From Planctomycetales bacterium (GTDB lineage: Bacteria; 4484-113; JAFGCY01), in the NCBI GenBank assembly GCA_024645305.1, contig JAHEFU010000014.1, positions 8,358 to 22,613 of the forward strand: DNA of 14,256 nucleotides, written 5' to 3'. Of this stretch, positions 6,252-14,083 are shown in pieces; the first letter of the stretch is position 1; every line of letters begins with the position of its first letter. Position numbers and translations under genes: made by a program. A model generated the notes under the pieces. It searched no databases. It was not told the DNA's origin and saw only the letters and a list, made by a program, of their open reading frames with translations.

Positions 6252-7499
6252 CTACCAGTCTGCGCGATAGGGCAATTCATCCTCAGATTCCTCTTCCGGC
6301 GCTGGCTCACTGGGCAGGCCGCTGAAGATCTGGTCCAGGTTGCTTGGCGGTAATTCGCGCCGCGAACCCGGCTCTCCCTCGTCGGTTTCCTCAGTATCAG
6401 GTTGCGCTGCCGGCGATTCAGCCGGGTCCACGCTGCGAGAAGGCTGCAGACGTGTTGAAAGGAGGCTTGCCTGGCTCATGGAGCTCACAGCCGGCTCAGG
6501 TTTAGCCCAGTCATCCACTTGTGGTTCTGCGGGCGTTTCCCATGCGAAGTCCTCAGGCGGAGGCTGCAGGCCCTGTACTTCCTCAAGTCCCTGCGGTGCG
6601 GGGGCTTGATCTGCATGCGCTTCCTCCAGCTCCAGCGGGCCTGGATCAGGCATTTCTTCTAATCCAGCAGACAGCGTTTCGGGATCTGCCTTCGCCTGAT
6701 GCCATGGCACTTCATCATCGAATGAATTCTGCTCACTGATCTGCTCAAGTTCAGCACTGATGTCCAGATCCTCATCCAGATCCCGTGGAGGAGCGGAATC
6801 CATTACGGGCGGTGAATCAATCCCATGGGAAAGAGCAGGTGCATCGCTGAGTATCCGGCTGAAATCAGCATGGTCCGCATCACGGTCTAGCTCATCAGAT
6901 GTGGAGGTGAGACGGTGTTCCACTATATCCGGCTCAGGCTGCCAGTTTCCAGGCGGCTGAGGTGGCGGCAATTCGTCCAGCTCCTCTTCCACCACAAGAC
7001 CTTCAGTGAGCCGTGCCATCAAGTCCACGGCACTCTCATGAACGGCGGGTGCCTCCTTCTGGCTGTCAGCTGCTGCGCCTCCAAGCCGGGGGTTGGCCTG
7101 TTCCAGACGGCGCAGGAAGCCACTGAGCAGCCCGTGGAAGGAATATTCAAATTCCTCGCGCTCGGCCCTGAGGCGGGCCAGTTCATTGCGCAGCTCCTGG
7201 CAGTCAGCCTGGGCCCGGGCCTTGATCATCTCGGCTTCCTCGCGGGCGTTGGCAACCACGTCTTCCCCGGTCTTCTGGGCCAGCACCATGCTGTTGCGGA
7301 TCAGGTCCTCGTTGCCCTTGAATCCGGCCAGCTTCTCATCAAGGTCCTCAATCCGGCGCTTGAACTGCACCGCTTCATGGATATGACCTTCCAGAGCCTG
7401 AACCACCATGGCCCGGAACTGCTCCACCTGGTTGCGGTCATAACCGCGGAAGCCGGCCTGGAACTCAAACTTCTCTGCATCCAGCGGGGTCAGACCCAT
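6252..7499 (-). CDS. divIVA: DivIVA-family protein with long acidic tail
   Basis: DivIVA proteins bind curved membrane at poles and septa and recruit partners for division or growth. The N-terminus MGLTPLDAEKFEF...GFRGYDRNQVEQF matches the family's membrane-binding domain, including the Phe17-Arg18 pair used for lipid insertion in B. subtilis. Residues ~25-56 and ~60-135 form heptad-rich coiled coils, with the typical NSMVLAQKTGEDVVANAREEAE stretch (69-90). Residues ~145-415 are a Pro/Glu/Asp-rich, low-complexity tail with repeated LEE-type motifs, ending in an aromatic YRADW. Typical DivIVA proteins are about 160-250 residues, so 415 is long. ATG 7499 has GAGGTGA upstream, 14 bases after the yggT stop, so the two form one operon. 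The tail probably recruits partners; this is inference. Confidence 0.92.
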   Translation of the reverse strand: MGLTPLDAEKFEFQAGFRGYDRNQVEQFRAMVVQALEGHIHEAVQFKRRIEDLDEKLAGFKGNEDLIRNSMVLAQKTGEDVVANAREEAEMIKARAQADCQELRNELARLRAEREEFEYSFHGLLSGFLRRLEQANPRLGGAAADSQKEAPAVHESAVDLMARLTEGLVVEEELDELPPPQPPGNWQPEPDIVEHRLTSTSDELDRDADHADFSRILSDAPALSHGIDSPPVMDSAPPRDLDEDLDISAELEQISEQNSFDDEVPWHQAKADPETLSAGLEEMPDPGPLELEEAHADQAPAPQGLEEVQGLQPPPEDFAWETPAEPQVDDWAKPEPAVSSMSQASLLSTRLQPSRSVDPAESPAAQPDTEETDEGEPGSRRELPPSNLDQIFSGLPSEPAPEEESEDELPYRADW

Positions 7500-7513
7500 C
7501 GCATCACCTCGGA

Positions 7514-7762
7514 TCAGATTCTGTAGATCACTTCCCTGAAGATGATCAGCACGAAAATAGCCACCATCGGACTCAGGTCAAACTGCCCAAAGCGCAGGTT
7601 CAGCGGCTTGAACACGTTCATATAAGGCTCGACTACACCGGCGATCATCTTAAACCACGACTGGTATCTCCAGTGCGGAAACCAGCTGCCGAACACCCAT
7701 ACAAGAATAAGGTATGAGTAGGCAGTCAGCAGCAGCACCATAGCATCTTTGATTGGATTCAT
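7514..7762 (-). CDS. yggT: YggT-family membrane protein
   Basis: This 82-residue protein has two membrane segments (about VLLLTAYSYLILVWVFGSWF and PMVAIFVLIIFREVIYRI) flanking the family's signature hairpin, IAGVVEPYMNVFKPLN...FDLSPM. YggT/YlmG proteins sit next to sepF/divIVA in many Gram-positive genomes and are linked to division-site or envelope organisation; the molecular role is unclear. Here it directly precedes divIVA, the same association. ATG 7762 is preferred over GTG 7768 because GGAG lies five bases upstream of the ATG. One YggT unit is present; many proteobacterial versions have two. Confidence 0.9.
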   Translation of the reverse strand: MNPIKDAMVLLLTAYSYLILVWVFGSWFPHWRYQSWFKMIAGVVEPYMNVFKPLNLRFGQFDLSPMVAIFVLIIFREVIYRI

Positions 7763-7779
7763 GCACACTCCGCTTCCCG

Positions 7780-7834
7780 CCGATCCGACGGGACTGCGTA
7801 TTGATTCTACTAGCTGAACAGGACGCAGGATCGG
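7780..7834 (-). promoter_or_regulatory. Two-part inverted repeat in the yggT leader
   Basis: Between the upstream terminator and yggT, CCGATCC (7780-7786) pairs with GGATCGG (7828-7834), and inside it CTGCGT (7794-7799) pairs with ACGCAG (7823-7828). The two share one base, leaving a 23-base loop and a 7-base bulge. A TAGAAT hexamer in the loop (minus strand, 7809-7804) could be a -10, in which case the dyad would be an operator; if transcription starts further upstream it would be a leader hairpin. No -35 was recognised. Confidence 0.35.
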
Positions 7835-7861
7835 ACCGGTACTGTTTCAGCCGACCCTCTT

Positions 7862-7874
7862 GCCGGAATCCGGC
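7862..7874. promoter_or_regulatory. Palindrome GCCGGAATCCGGC upstream of yggT
   Basis: A perfect 6+1+6 inverted repeat lies about 100 bases before yggT and about 40 bases beyond the terminator of the preceding gene. It has the size and symmetry of a dimeric regulator site, but no second copy was noticed in the window. Confidence 0.25.
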
Positions 7875-7912
7875 TTCCACAAAATGGCGCAACCATGGCC
7901 GGCCTGATTGAC

Positions 7913-7940
7913 AAAAAAAAGGGCGCCCCGCAGGGCGCCC
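7913..7940 (-). terminator. Rho-independent terminator after the TIG lipoprotein gene
   Basis: On the minus strand GGGCGCCC-TGCG-GGGCGCCC forms an 8-bp all-GC stem with a 4-base loop, immediately followed by eight T. It lies 26 bases beyond the stop of the lipoprotein gene and separates it from yggT-divIVA-atp. This is the clearest regulatory element in the window. Confidence 0.95.
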
Positions 7941-7966
7941 CTCTGAAGTCTGCTTGCAGTTGCCTG

Positions 7967-10900
7967 CTAGGGCAGCTTGTTGATGTCGTTCACCGCCTGG
8001 ACATGTCCATCAGACCAGCCTGCCACGACAATCAGCTGCTGGCCGGGGAACCAGTTGGCTCCGCCGCCCGTATCAGCATCCGTCGTGATGATTGTGAAGA
8101 AGTCACCATCGCTGAAGGCGACATTGCTGAAGCTGTAGCTACCGTCACCGGCCGAGGTCGTCGTGCCGACAATGGTGTTGGTCACGTCCTTGATCCGCAG
8201 CTCCACTCCGCCAAGCGGGTTCTTGGGAGGCTCGGGTCCGCCGATCGGCGGTACGGCCGTGTACAGGAATACGGTGCCGTTGAAGGTGGCGAAACCATCG
8301 CCGCCGCCGCCGCCGCCGACCTGGATCAGCACGCTGTCGTTGTCAGTCATGTTGTCGGACATGCGCTCAACCGTCAGGGTCGCAGTGTAGTTGCCGTCGG
8401 CGGCATACACATGCGGCTGGTTGGGCACTGCAATGCCGTCGCTCCAGACCTCGTCGGGAGTGGCATCACCGTAGCTCAGCGTGTAGGTGTACTCACCGGC
8501 GGCCCCACTGTCGGAACCGGCTGCACTGAAGGTCACGTTCAGCGGGCTTGTGCCGCTGGTCGGGTTACCGCTCAGGTTGGCGGTCACGCCCGGATTGACG
8601 GCGACGCCCATCGCAACAGCGTAGGCCTCACTCATCACGCCGGAGTTGGCGATCTCCTGGTTGGTGCCGCTGCCCAGCACGCCTGACCACACATAGAAGT
8701 AGTGCTGCGTGCCGTCCGTGGTGATCATGTTACCGGTCACCACTGCAGCCTCGCTCGGATCAGCGCCGTTGACGACCTCCACCGGGAGGTTGCCGCTGAG
8801 GCGGCTCATGTCGAAACTGATCGTGGTGCTCGTCGGGGTCACCTCGAAGGGGATCACCACGGGCACGAGGCCGGAGGTCGGGGTTGCCAGGAAGGGATCC
8901 ACGTAGTTGGCCTGGATCACCCACAGCAGATAGGTCTTGTTGCCGACCTTGCCGGGGATCTGCGGAGGCAGGAGGTCACGGGCATTGAGCTGCATCGTGC
9001 CGGTCGGGGTCAGGCCGTCGGCGGGCTGGATGCTCAGCTTGTGGGTCGAGCAGACCAGCGGGTCGACGGTCGTGAAGGTCTCGGATCCAGCGGTTGTCAG
9101 CAGGATCTTGCCGCTGAGGTCCTTGCCGGTGCTGGCGGGCAGGTCGAATTCAATCGCCGTGTCCGTCCAGTCCAGGTTGTTACCGCTGGCAACATCCACA
9201 GTGACCTCGTTGGCGGTGCCGGAGGCCAGCACCAGGTTTCCGGCACTGCTGCCGAAGTTGAGGCCGACGAGCCTGATGCGGGAGCCGCTGCCGCCCGCGT
9301 CAACGTAGCGGTAGCCGAGAGGCCGGTTGGTCGGACCACCGGGGCTGAAGGCCTTCAGGTCACGGCGGAAGCCGTTGATCTTGTTGCCGCCATCGATGTG
9401 GTCGGAACGGTCGGAGTGGTACCAGGTCTCAGAGCCGAAGCTCAGGACCTTGTAGCTCTCCTCACCGGCATTGTCGTAGTACATGAACAGGTTCGGCGCA
9501 TCCTGGCCGAACTGGTTCCAGTCGCTGGTGCCCATTTCGGTGATCACGGGCTCATTGGGACCGACGACCAGCACGGTGCTGTTGACGTCGACGATCACGC
9601 TGTCGCCTGTGGTCTTGTCTGTGATCAGTACCTGGCCCTGGAATACACCCTTGGCGTCATAGACATAGGTGAACGGGCTGGAGCTCTGGACGCTGCCCAT
9701 CTTGCTGGGGTCAGTCTTGTCAGGGATCAGCTGGTAGCTGTAGCTGCCGCTGCCGCCGACCACGGAGACGCTGTAGCTGAACTGTGTCAGGCCCTGCACG
9801 CCGGCGGTCGGACTGACGTCCGCGAAGCCGGTCAGGTCGGATGTGATCTTCACGTTGAAGGGGGAACTGGACAGTCCGGCGGAATTGCTGACGACCACGG
9901 CCACGTTGCCGTCCTCGTCCGCGTTCACGGAACCCAGCGAGGGGATCAGGATCTCGTTGTTGACCCAGCCGGCCTGTGCGCCGTTGGTGTCAGCCACGTC
10001 CTGGGCCTTGCCGCCGATGGTGACCTCGCCCGTACCCTGCTCAAATCCGAAGTTGGAACCACGGATCAGGATACTTGCGCCGATACGCACGTTGTTGGGG
10101 GATACGCCGGTGATCACCGGCATATTGCCAACCTCAAATGGACTTGCGAACTCGTCGAACTCACCGCCCACGGTCACGCGGATGCTGCCGCTGGCTGCAC
10201 CCTCGGGAATGCGCACGCTGATGCTCGTATCGCTCCAGAAGACGACTTCCATCTTCTTGCCGTTGATGGTGATCGTGCTGCCTTCCTGGGTGTCGCCGAA
10301 TCCGGAGCCTGAGATCGTGATCAGTGCGCCCACGCCACCGGTGAGCGGATCGATGTTGTCGATGCTCGGCGGGTTGGTGCTGCTGTCAGGCTTGAGCGCG
10401 TTGAAGGCCTTCTGGTTTGAGCGGTTGCCGCCCACTTCCACGAACACCACGCTGTTGCTGGCGGCCGTTGCCGGAACGAAGACCTTGATGGCGGAGTTGG
10501 TCCACTGCGGGACTTCCGTGCCACCGATGGTCTGCACGTCAACATTTGCCTCGATAAAGCCCTCGACCTGGCTGACAGCCGGATCGGCGGTGAAGTAGAC
10601 CTTGCTCGTACCCTGGCTGCTGCCAAAGCCGGAACCGATGATGGTCACCTTGTCCTGGCCCTTGCGGCCGAAGTCCGGGCTGAGCGCGTTGATGATCGGC
10701 GTGGTGGCCGGGGCATTGGGGATGAAAAGCTGGGCATTGCTGCCACTCTCGCTGTTCAGGTTGCCCACTGTAACCACGACGATGCCGGATGACATGCCTG
10801 AGGAAACCACGGTGGTAATGCTGCTTGCTGACCAGGAATTGATCTGGAAATCGATCCCGTTGAGGCGCACGCTGCTGCCGGACTGTGAGTTTCCGAAGTT

Positions 10901-11083
10901 GGATCCGCTGATCACGACCTCATCACCGATGTTCGCACTGCTGCGACTCAGGTTGGAGATCGAGGGGCGCGGCCCCATGTTGTCATTGGTGTCTTCATCT
11001 CCACCACCGCAACTGCCAAGCAGCAGCAGCAGAAGGAGCAAAGAGACCTTCCATATTTTATTTCCGAGTCCGAATACCCTCAT
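7967..11083 (-). CDS. Large TIG/PKD-repeat surface lipoprotein
   Basis: The 1038-residue product starts with a basic segment, an eight-Leu core and lipobox LGSC (lipidated Cys25), followed by a Gly/Asp/Glu linker; it should be anchored in the outer envelope. Four IPT/TIG Ig-like domains follow at about 38-123, 128-230, 238-320 and 321-412. Each carries a G[SG]xFG-x-x-[QA]G-like turn (NFGNSQ, GFGSSQ, GFGDTQ, NFGFEQ). A fifth, more divergent one lies near 594-676 (NFGSSAG). PKD-like stretches occur at ~414-508 and ~834-923 (YGDATPDE...HVYAADGNYTATLTV). A hexaglycine hinge (923-928) leads to a CarboxypepD_reg/CNA-B-like domain (930-1010, GVELRIKD...GDGSYSFSNV). I see no catalytic motif. Adhesion or extracellular binding is likely. 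It has its own promoter and terminator. Confidence 0.88.
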   Translation of the reverse strand: MRVFGLGNKIWKVSLLLLLLLLGSCGGGDEDTNDNMGPRPSISNLSRSSANIGDEVVISGSNFGNSQSGSSVRLNGIDFQINSWSASSITTVVSSGMSSGIVVVTVGNLNSESGSNAQLFIPNAPATTPIINALSPDFGRKGQDKVTIIGSGFGSSQGTSKVYFTADPAVSQVEGFIEANVDVQTIGGTEVPQWTNSAIKVFVPATAASNSVVFVEVGGNRSNQKAFNALKPDSSTNPPSIDNIDPLTGGVGALITISGSGFGDTQEGSTITINGKKMEVVFWSDTSISVRIPEGAASGSIRVTVGGEFDEFASPFEVGNMPVITGVSPNNVRIGASILIRGSNFGFEQGTGEVTIGGKAQDVADTNGAQAGWVNNEILIPSLGSVNADEDGNVAVVVSNSAGLSSSPFNVKITSDLTGFADVSPTAGVQGLTQFSYSVSVVGGSGSYSYQLIPDKTDPSKMGSVQSSSPFTYVYDAKGVFQGQVLITDKTTGDSVIVDVNSTVLVVGPNEPVITEMGTSDWNQFGQDAPNLFMYYDNAGEESYKVLSFGSETWYHSDRSDHIDGGNKINGFRRDLKAFSPGGPTNRPLGYRYVDAGGSGSRIRLVGLNFGSSAGNLVLASGTANEVTVDVASGNNLDWTDTAIEFDLPASTGKDLSGKILLTTAGSETFTTVDPLVCSTHKLSIQPADGLTPTGTMQLNARDLLPPQIPGKVGNKTYLLWVIQANYVDPFLATPTSGLVPVVIPFEVTPTSTTISFDMSRLSGNLPVEVVNGADPSEAAVVTGNMITTDGTQHYFYVWSGVLGSGTNQEIANSGVMSEAYAVAMGVAVNPGVTANLSGNPTSGTSPLNVTFSAAGSDSGAAGEYTYTLSYGDATPDEVWSDGIAVPNQPHVYAADGNYTATLTVERMSDNMTDNDSVLIQVGGGGGGDGFATFNGTVFLYTAVPPIGGPEPPKNPLGGVELRIKDVTNTIVGTTTSAGDGSYSFSNVAFSDGDFFTIITTDADTGGGANWFPGQQLIVVAGWSDGHVQAVNDINKLP
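8301..8318. repeat. (CCG)6 trinucleotide run
   Basis: Six perfect CCG units in the TIG lipoprotein gene encode the hexaglycine hinge before the C-terminal domain. Being a multiple of three, slippage would only change the linker length. Confidence 0.8.
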
Positions 11084-11135
11084 GCGGATTTCGCCTCCTT
11101 ATTTAAACCGGAGTGGTTACAACCCATAAACCATG

Positions 11136-11164
11136 ATTTTATCCGAAAGCACGGCCACGGGCAA
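11136..11164 (-). promoter_or_regulatory. Sigma-70-type promoter of the TIG lipoprotein gene
   Basis: The transcribed strand reads TTGCCC (11164-11159), exactly 17 bases, then TAAAAT (11141-11136). That is 4 of 6 and 5 of 6 matches to the consensus. It lies about 50 bases before the ATG, which has AAGGAGG ten bases upstream. A TACCT-N6-AGGTA dyad (11172-11187) sits just upstream of the -35, where an activator could bind. Best conventional promoter in the window. Confidence 0.6.
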
Positions 11165-11278
11165 GCCCTAGTACCTTAGATTAGGTATGGAAGGACCCCA
11201 CATTACTACTGTGATGATAACAGGGACGAACCAGGCCATAACTGAACACCTGCGCCCCAATATGGACTACACACTTCA

Positions 11279-13984
11279 TTATTCCCCATCAGCACCTGGA
11301 TTATTAACAAGGCTGCCACAGACCACCAGGGCCAGACCGGCGGGGTCCATGAACTGACTTGCGGCAGCATTCACCTGTTCCAGGGTCACCGCATTGATGA
11401 TCGCTTCATAGTCCTGGATATAGCCCACGCCCTTGCCCAGGTACACGCTGTCACTGAGCACTGAGGCCACGGCACCGTTTGTGGACAGCCGCACGGGGAA
11501 GTTGCCCGTGAGGTAGGACTGGGCCAGGGCCAGTTCCTCGGCGCTCACGCCCTCTGACGCTATCCGGGTCAGTTCCTCATTGGTGGCATTCACCGCTGCG
11601 TCAATGTTTGCCGGGTTGACCTGCACCATCGCCGCCCAGGGCCCCTGCGCCATGCCGTTCGAGAAGAAGGAGAAAGCGCCGTAGGTCAGGCCATCCTGCA
11701 CTCGCAGGCGGTTGTTGAGGCGGCTGGAGAAGTCCCCGCCCATGATGAAGTTCGCCACCAGCCGGGCCGGCCAGTCACTGTCCGCCTTGCTGCAGCCACT
11801 GCCGATCCATAAAAGGGTCACATTGCTCTTGTCCGTGAGGTTGATGTCCTCGTGCTGTCCACCGATGTCGCGGAATTCGCCGCTGCGTGCCAGCAGGCCG
11901 GCCTGGTCCGTCTGCGGAGCCTGCCAGGCGCTGAAGCGCTCGCGGATCATCTCCGCAGCCTGGGCCGTGTCAATGTCCCCCACGATGCTGATCACCGTGC
12001 CGGCAGGTGTGACATGGCCCGCGTACCAGCTGCGCAGGTCTGCCACTGTGACCGCGCTGACACCTTCCTGTGTACCTTCGATGCGTCCGCTGAAGGGATG
12101 TCCCTCTCCGTAGATCAGGCCACGGCCCTGGGTGAAGGCCACGTCGAATGTGTCATTCTCGCTGTCCAGCAGGCTGGTCAGGACCTGCTGGCGGGCCAGT
12201 TCCAGCTCGTTTTCCGGGAAGGCGGGGCTCAGCAGCTGCTCGGCCAGCATGTCCAGCAACAGGCCGAAATCCTCTGTCAGGCTGCGGCCGCTGAAGCTGA
12301 AGTTCTCCCGGCTGGGGCTGAACCCCAGGCTGATGCCGCTGCCCTCCATGATCTCGGCCAGCTCGGCCTTGCTGTGCTCCGTTGTTCCGCTGGAGAGCAT
12401 TCCCACCGTGAGATTGGCCAGGCCGGGTCTGTCCGCCGGGTCATTGATGGCTCCCGCGGGCACGATGCCGGCTATGTTGACGGTTGCATTGTTGTGGTTC
12501 TCCCGCAGGACGAGGGTAATGCCGTTGTCCAGGCTCAGCACGCTGGCTTCGCCATCACCTGCACCGGCCTGCAGTGCTGAATCAAGGCTGCCCTGCGGAC
12601 GGTAGTGCGGGGCCAGCAGGCGCGGGCTGAAGGAAGGCGGTGCACTTGCATCCCCACTCGGGCCGCCCAGCATCTGGGCCTCGGGACGGATGGCCTCGAA
12701 GATTCCCACGGTGCGGTTGTCCTCCGTGAGGTACTGGTTGGCGACACGCATGATGTCCTCATTGCTGACAGCCTCCACAGCAGGCAGGTACCCGTCAACG
12801 TCGCGCCAGTTGCTCATCAGTTCGAAATCCACAAGGGCCCGGGCCTCGCTCTCGATGCTGTCCTTGTCGAACACGAAGGATACGCGGGCCTGCTTCTTGG
12901 CGCGGGCCAGCTCGGCTTCGGTCACACCGTTCTCCCGGATCATGTCAATCTCGGCATGGATCGCCTGCTCCACGTCATCCACGGACACACCCGGGCTGGC
13001 CAGGGCGTAGGCCATGAACAGGAAGGGGTCCTGGTAGCCGAAGGCCGAACTCTCAGCCTGGGCCCCGGCGGCAAGGCCACTGTCCACCAGCGCCTTGTAG
13101 AGCCTGCTAGTGCGCCCGCTGCCGAGGATGTTGCCAAGTACGACGAGGGCATGGGCATCCGGGTGTTCACTCTGCGGCACGTGCCAGCCGCACATCACGT
13201 AGTCCAGCTGGCCGGCCAGGCGCAGCTTGAAGCGGCGCTCGCCGAGCTGCTGGGGTTCCTGCGGCAGGCGTGGCAGTTCCACGTTGCCACTGGGAAGCGC
13301 GCCGAAGTAGCGCTGGATCTTCTCGAACATGGCGTCGGAATCGAAGTCGCCGACGGCCACTATGAAGGCGTTGTCAGGATGGTACCAGGTGTCGTAGTAC
13401 TGCTTGATCTGCGCGGTCTCGATGCCCTCCACGTCGTCAACCCAGCCGATGGTCGGGATGCCGTAGGGGTGGGCCTTGAAGGCGTTGGACAGGAGCTCCT
13501 CGTAAAGGCGGCCACTGGGGTTGTCCTCACGCTGCTCCAGTTCGTTGCGCACGACCTGCATCTCGAACTCATGGTCCTCGGGCAGGCACTTGAGATGGCG
13601 CATGCGGTCCGCCTCCAGCTCCAGCGCCGTGTCAATCTCGTGGGCGGCGATGGTCTCGTAGTAAACGGTCTGGTCGAGCCATGTGTAGGCATTGTTGTCA
13701 GCCCCCACGGCCTTGAGCCGCCTGTCGAACTCGCCGAGCGGGAAGTTCTCGGTGGTCTTGAACATCAGGTGCTCCAGCAGGTGGGAGATCCCGGTGATCC
13801 CGGGACGCTCGTACTTGCTACCGACGCGGTAGACCACGTTGAGGTTGATCACCGGTGCATTGTGGTTTTCCTTGAGCAGCACCAAAAGCCCGTTGTCCAG
13901 CCGATACTCGCGGACCTCGTCCGCATAGCTAACGCTTGTCATGAGAAAAACAGCTCCGCAGAATGAAAGAATCGCCTTTATCAA
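11279..13984 (-). CDS. Secreted two-domain M16 zinc metallopeptidase
   Basis: The pitrilysin/M16 family cleaves peptides in a closed chamber of two homologous halves. Residues 1-21 form a signal peptide (AVFLMTSVSYA, cleavage after Ala21). The N-terminal half has the inverted zinc motif HLLEH (His68, Glu71, His72) and the third ligand Glu149 in VVRNELEQ, 77 residues on as in the family, so it should be active. The second half (about 480-900) repeats the fold (LSLDNGITLVLRENHN) but lacks HxxEH. It keeps the substrate-binding R...Y element RLNNRLRVQDGLTYG (755-769). 901 residues fits a fused M16 pair. The start is TTG 13984, chosen because GGGGAGGTGG lies immediately upstream and the signal peptide begins there; the next ATG would truncate it. 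It is expected in the periplasm or outside the cell. Substrate unknown. Confidence 0.95.
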   Translation of the reverse strand: MIKAILSFCGAVFLMTSVSYADEVREYRLDNGLLVLLKENHNAPVINLNVVYRVGSKYERPGITGISHLLEHLMFKTTENFPLGEFDRRLKAVGADNNAYTWLDQTVYYETIAAHEIDTALELEADRMRHLKCLPEDHEFEMQVVRNELEQREDNPSGRLYEELLSNAFKAHPYGIPTIGWVDDVEGIETAQIKQYYDTWYHPDNAFIVAVGDFDSDAMFEKIQRYFGALPSGNVELPRLPQEPQQLGERRFKLRLAGQLDYVMCGWHVPQSEHPDAHALVVLGNILGSGRTSRLYKALVDSGLAAGAQAESSAFGYQDPFLFMAYALASPGVSVDDVEQAIHAEIDMIRENGVTEAELARAKKQARVSFVFDKDSIESEARALVDFELMSNWRDVDGYLPAVEAVSNEDIMRVANQYLTEDNRTVGIFEAIRPEAQMLGGPSGDASAPPSFSPRLLAPHYRPQGSLDSALQAGAGDGEASVLSLDNGITLVLRENHNNATVNIAGIVPAGAINDPADRPGLANLTVGMLSSGTTEHSKAELAEIMEGSGISLGFSPSRENFSFSGRSLTEDFGLLLDMLAEQLLSPAFPENELELARQQVLTSLLDSENDTFDVAFTQGRGLIYGEGHPFSGRIEGTQEGVSAVTVADLRSWYAGHVTPAGTVISIVGDIDTAQAAEMIRERFSAWQAPQTDQAGLLARSGEFRDIGGQHEDINLTDKSNVTLLWIGSGCSKADSDWPARLVANFIMGGDFSSRLNNRLRVQDGLTYGAFSFFSNGMAQGPWAAMVQVNPANIDAAVNATNEELTRIASEGVSAEELALAQSYLTGNFPVRLSTNGAVASVLSDSVYLGKGVGYIQDYEAIINAVTLEQVNAAASQFMDPAGLALVVCGSLVNNPGADGE

Positions 13985-14083
13985 TTTCCACCTCCCCGGC
14001 CACCCCTTTGACGAGCCCCGCCAGTGGTCCGGTGCAGGGAGATATTCTATCGGCTGCAGGCCCCACGATGCTACAATCCGCCC
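13985..14083. promoter_or_regulatory. Divergent promoter region
   Basis: This 99-base region separates the minus-strand peptidase from the plus-strand gene. For the plus strand, TGCTACAAT (14069-14077) is an extended -10 without a clear -35. For the minus strand, TAGAAT (14049-14044) is a possible -10 about 60 bases before the TTG start, also without a clear -35. Confidence 0.45.

Noticed and set aside
8702..10312. 536-codon open frame on the plus strand
   Set aside because: Antisense to the TIG lipoprotein gene, where repeat domains prove the minus-strand reading. Its His/Val/Gly-rich product is a codon-bias artefact.
12605..13966. 453-codon open frame on the plus strand
   Set aside because: Exactly antisense to the M16 peptidase, whose motifs are unmistakable. 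The antisense product has no recognisable domain; the long frame follows from GC-rich codon use that leaves few stops in this antisense frame.
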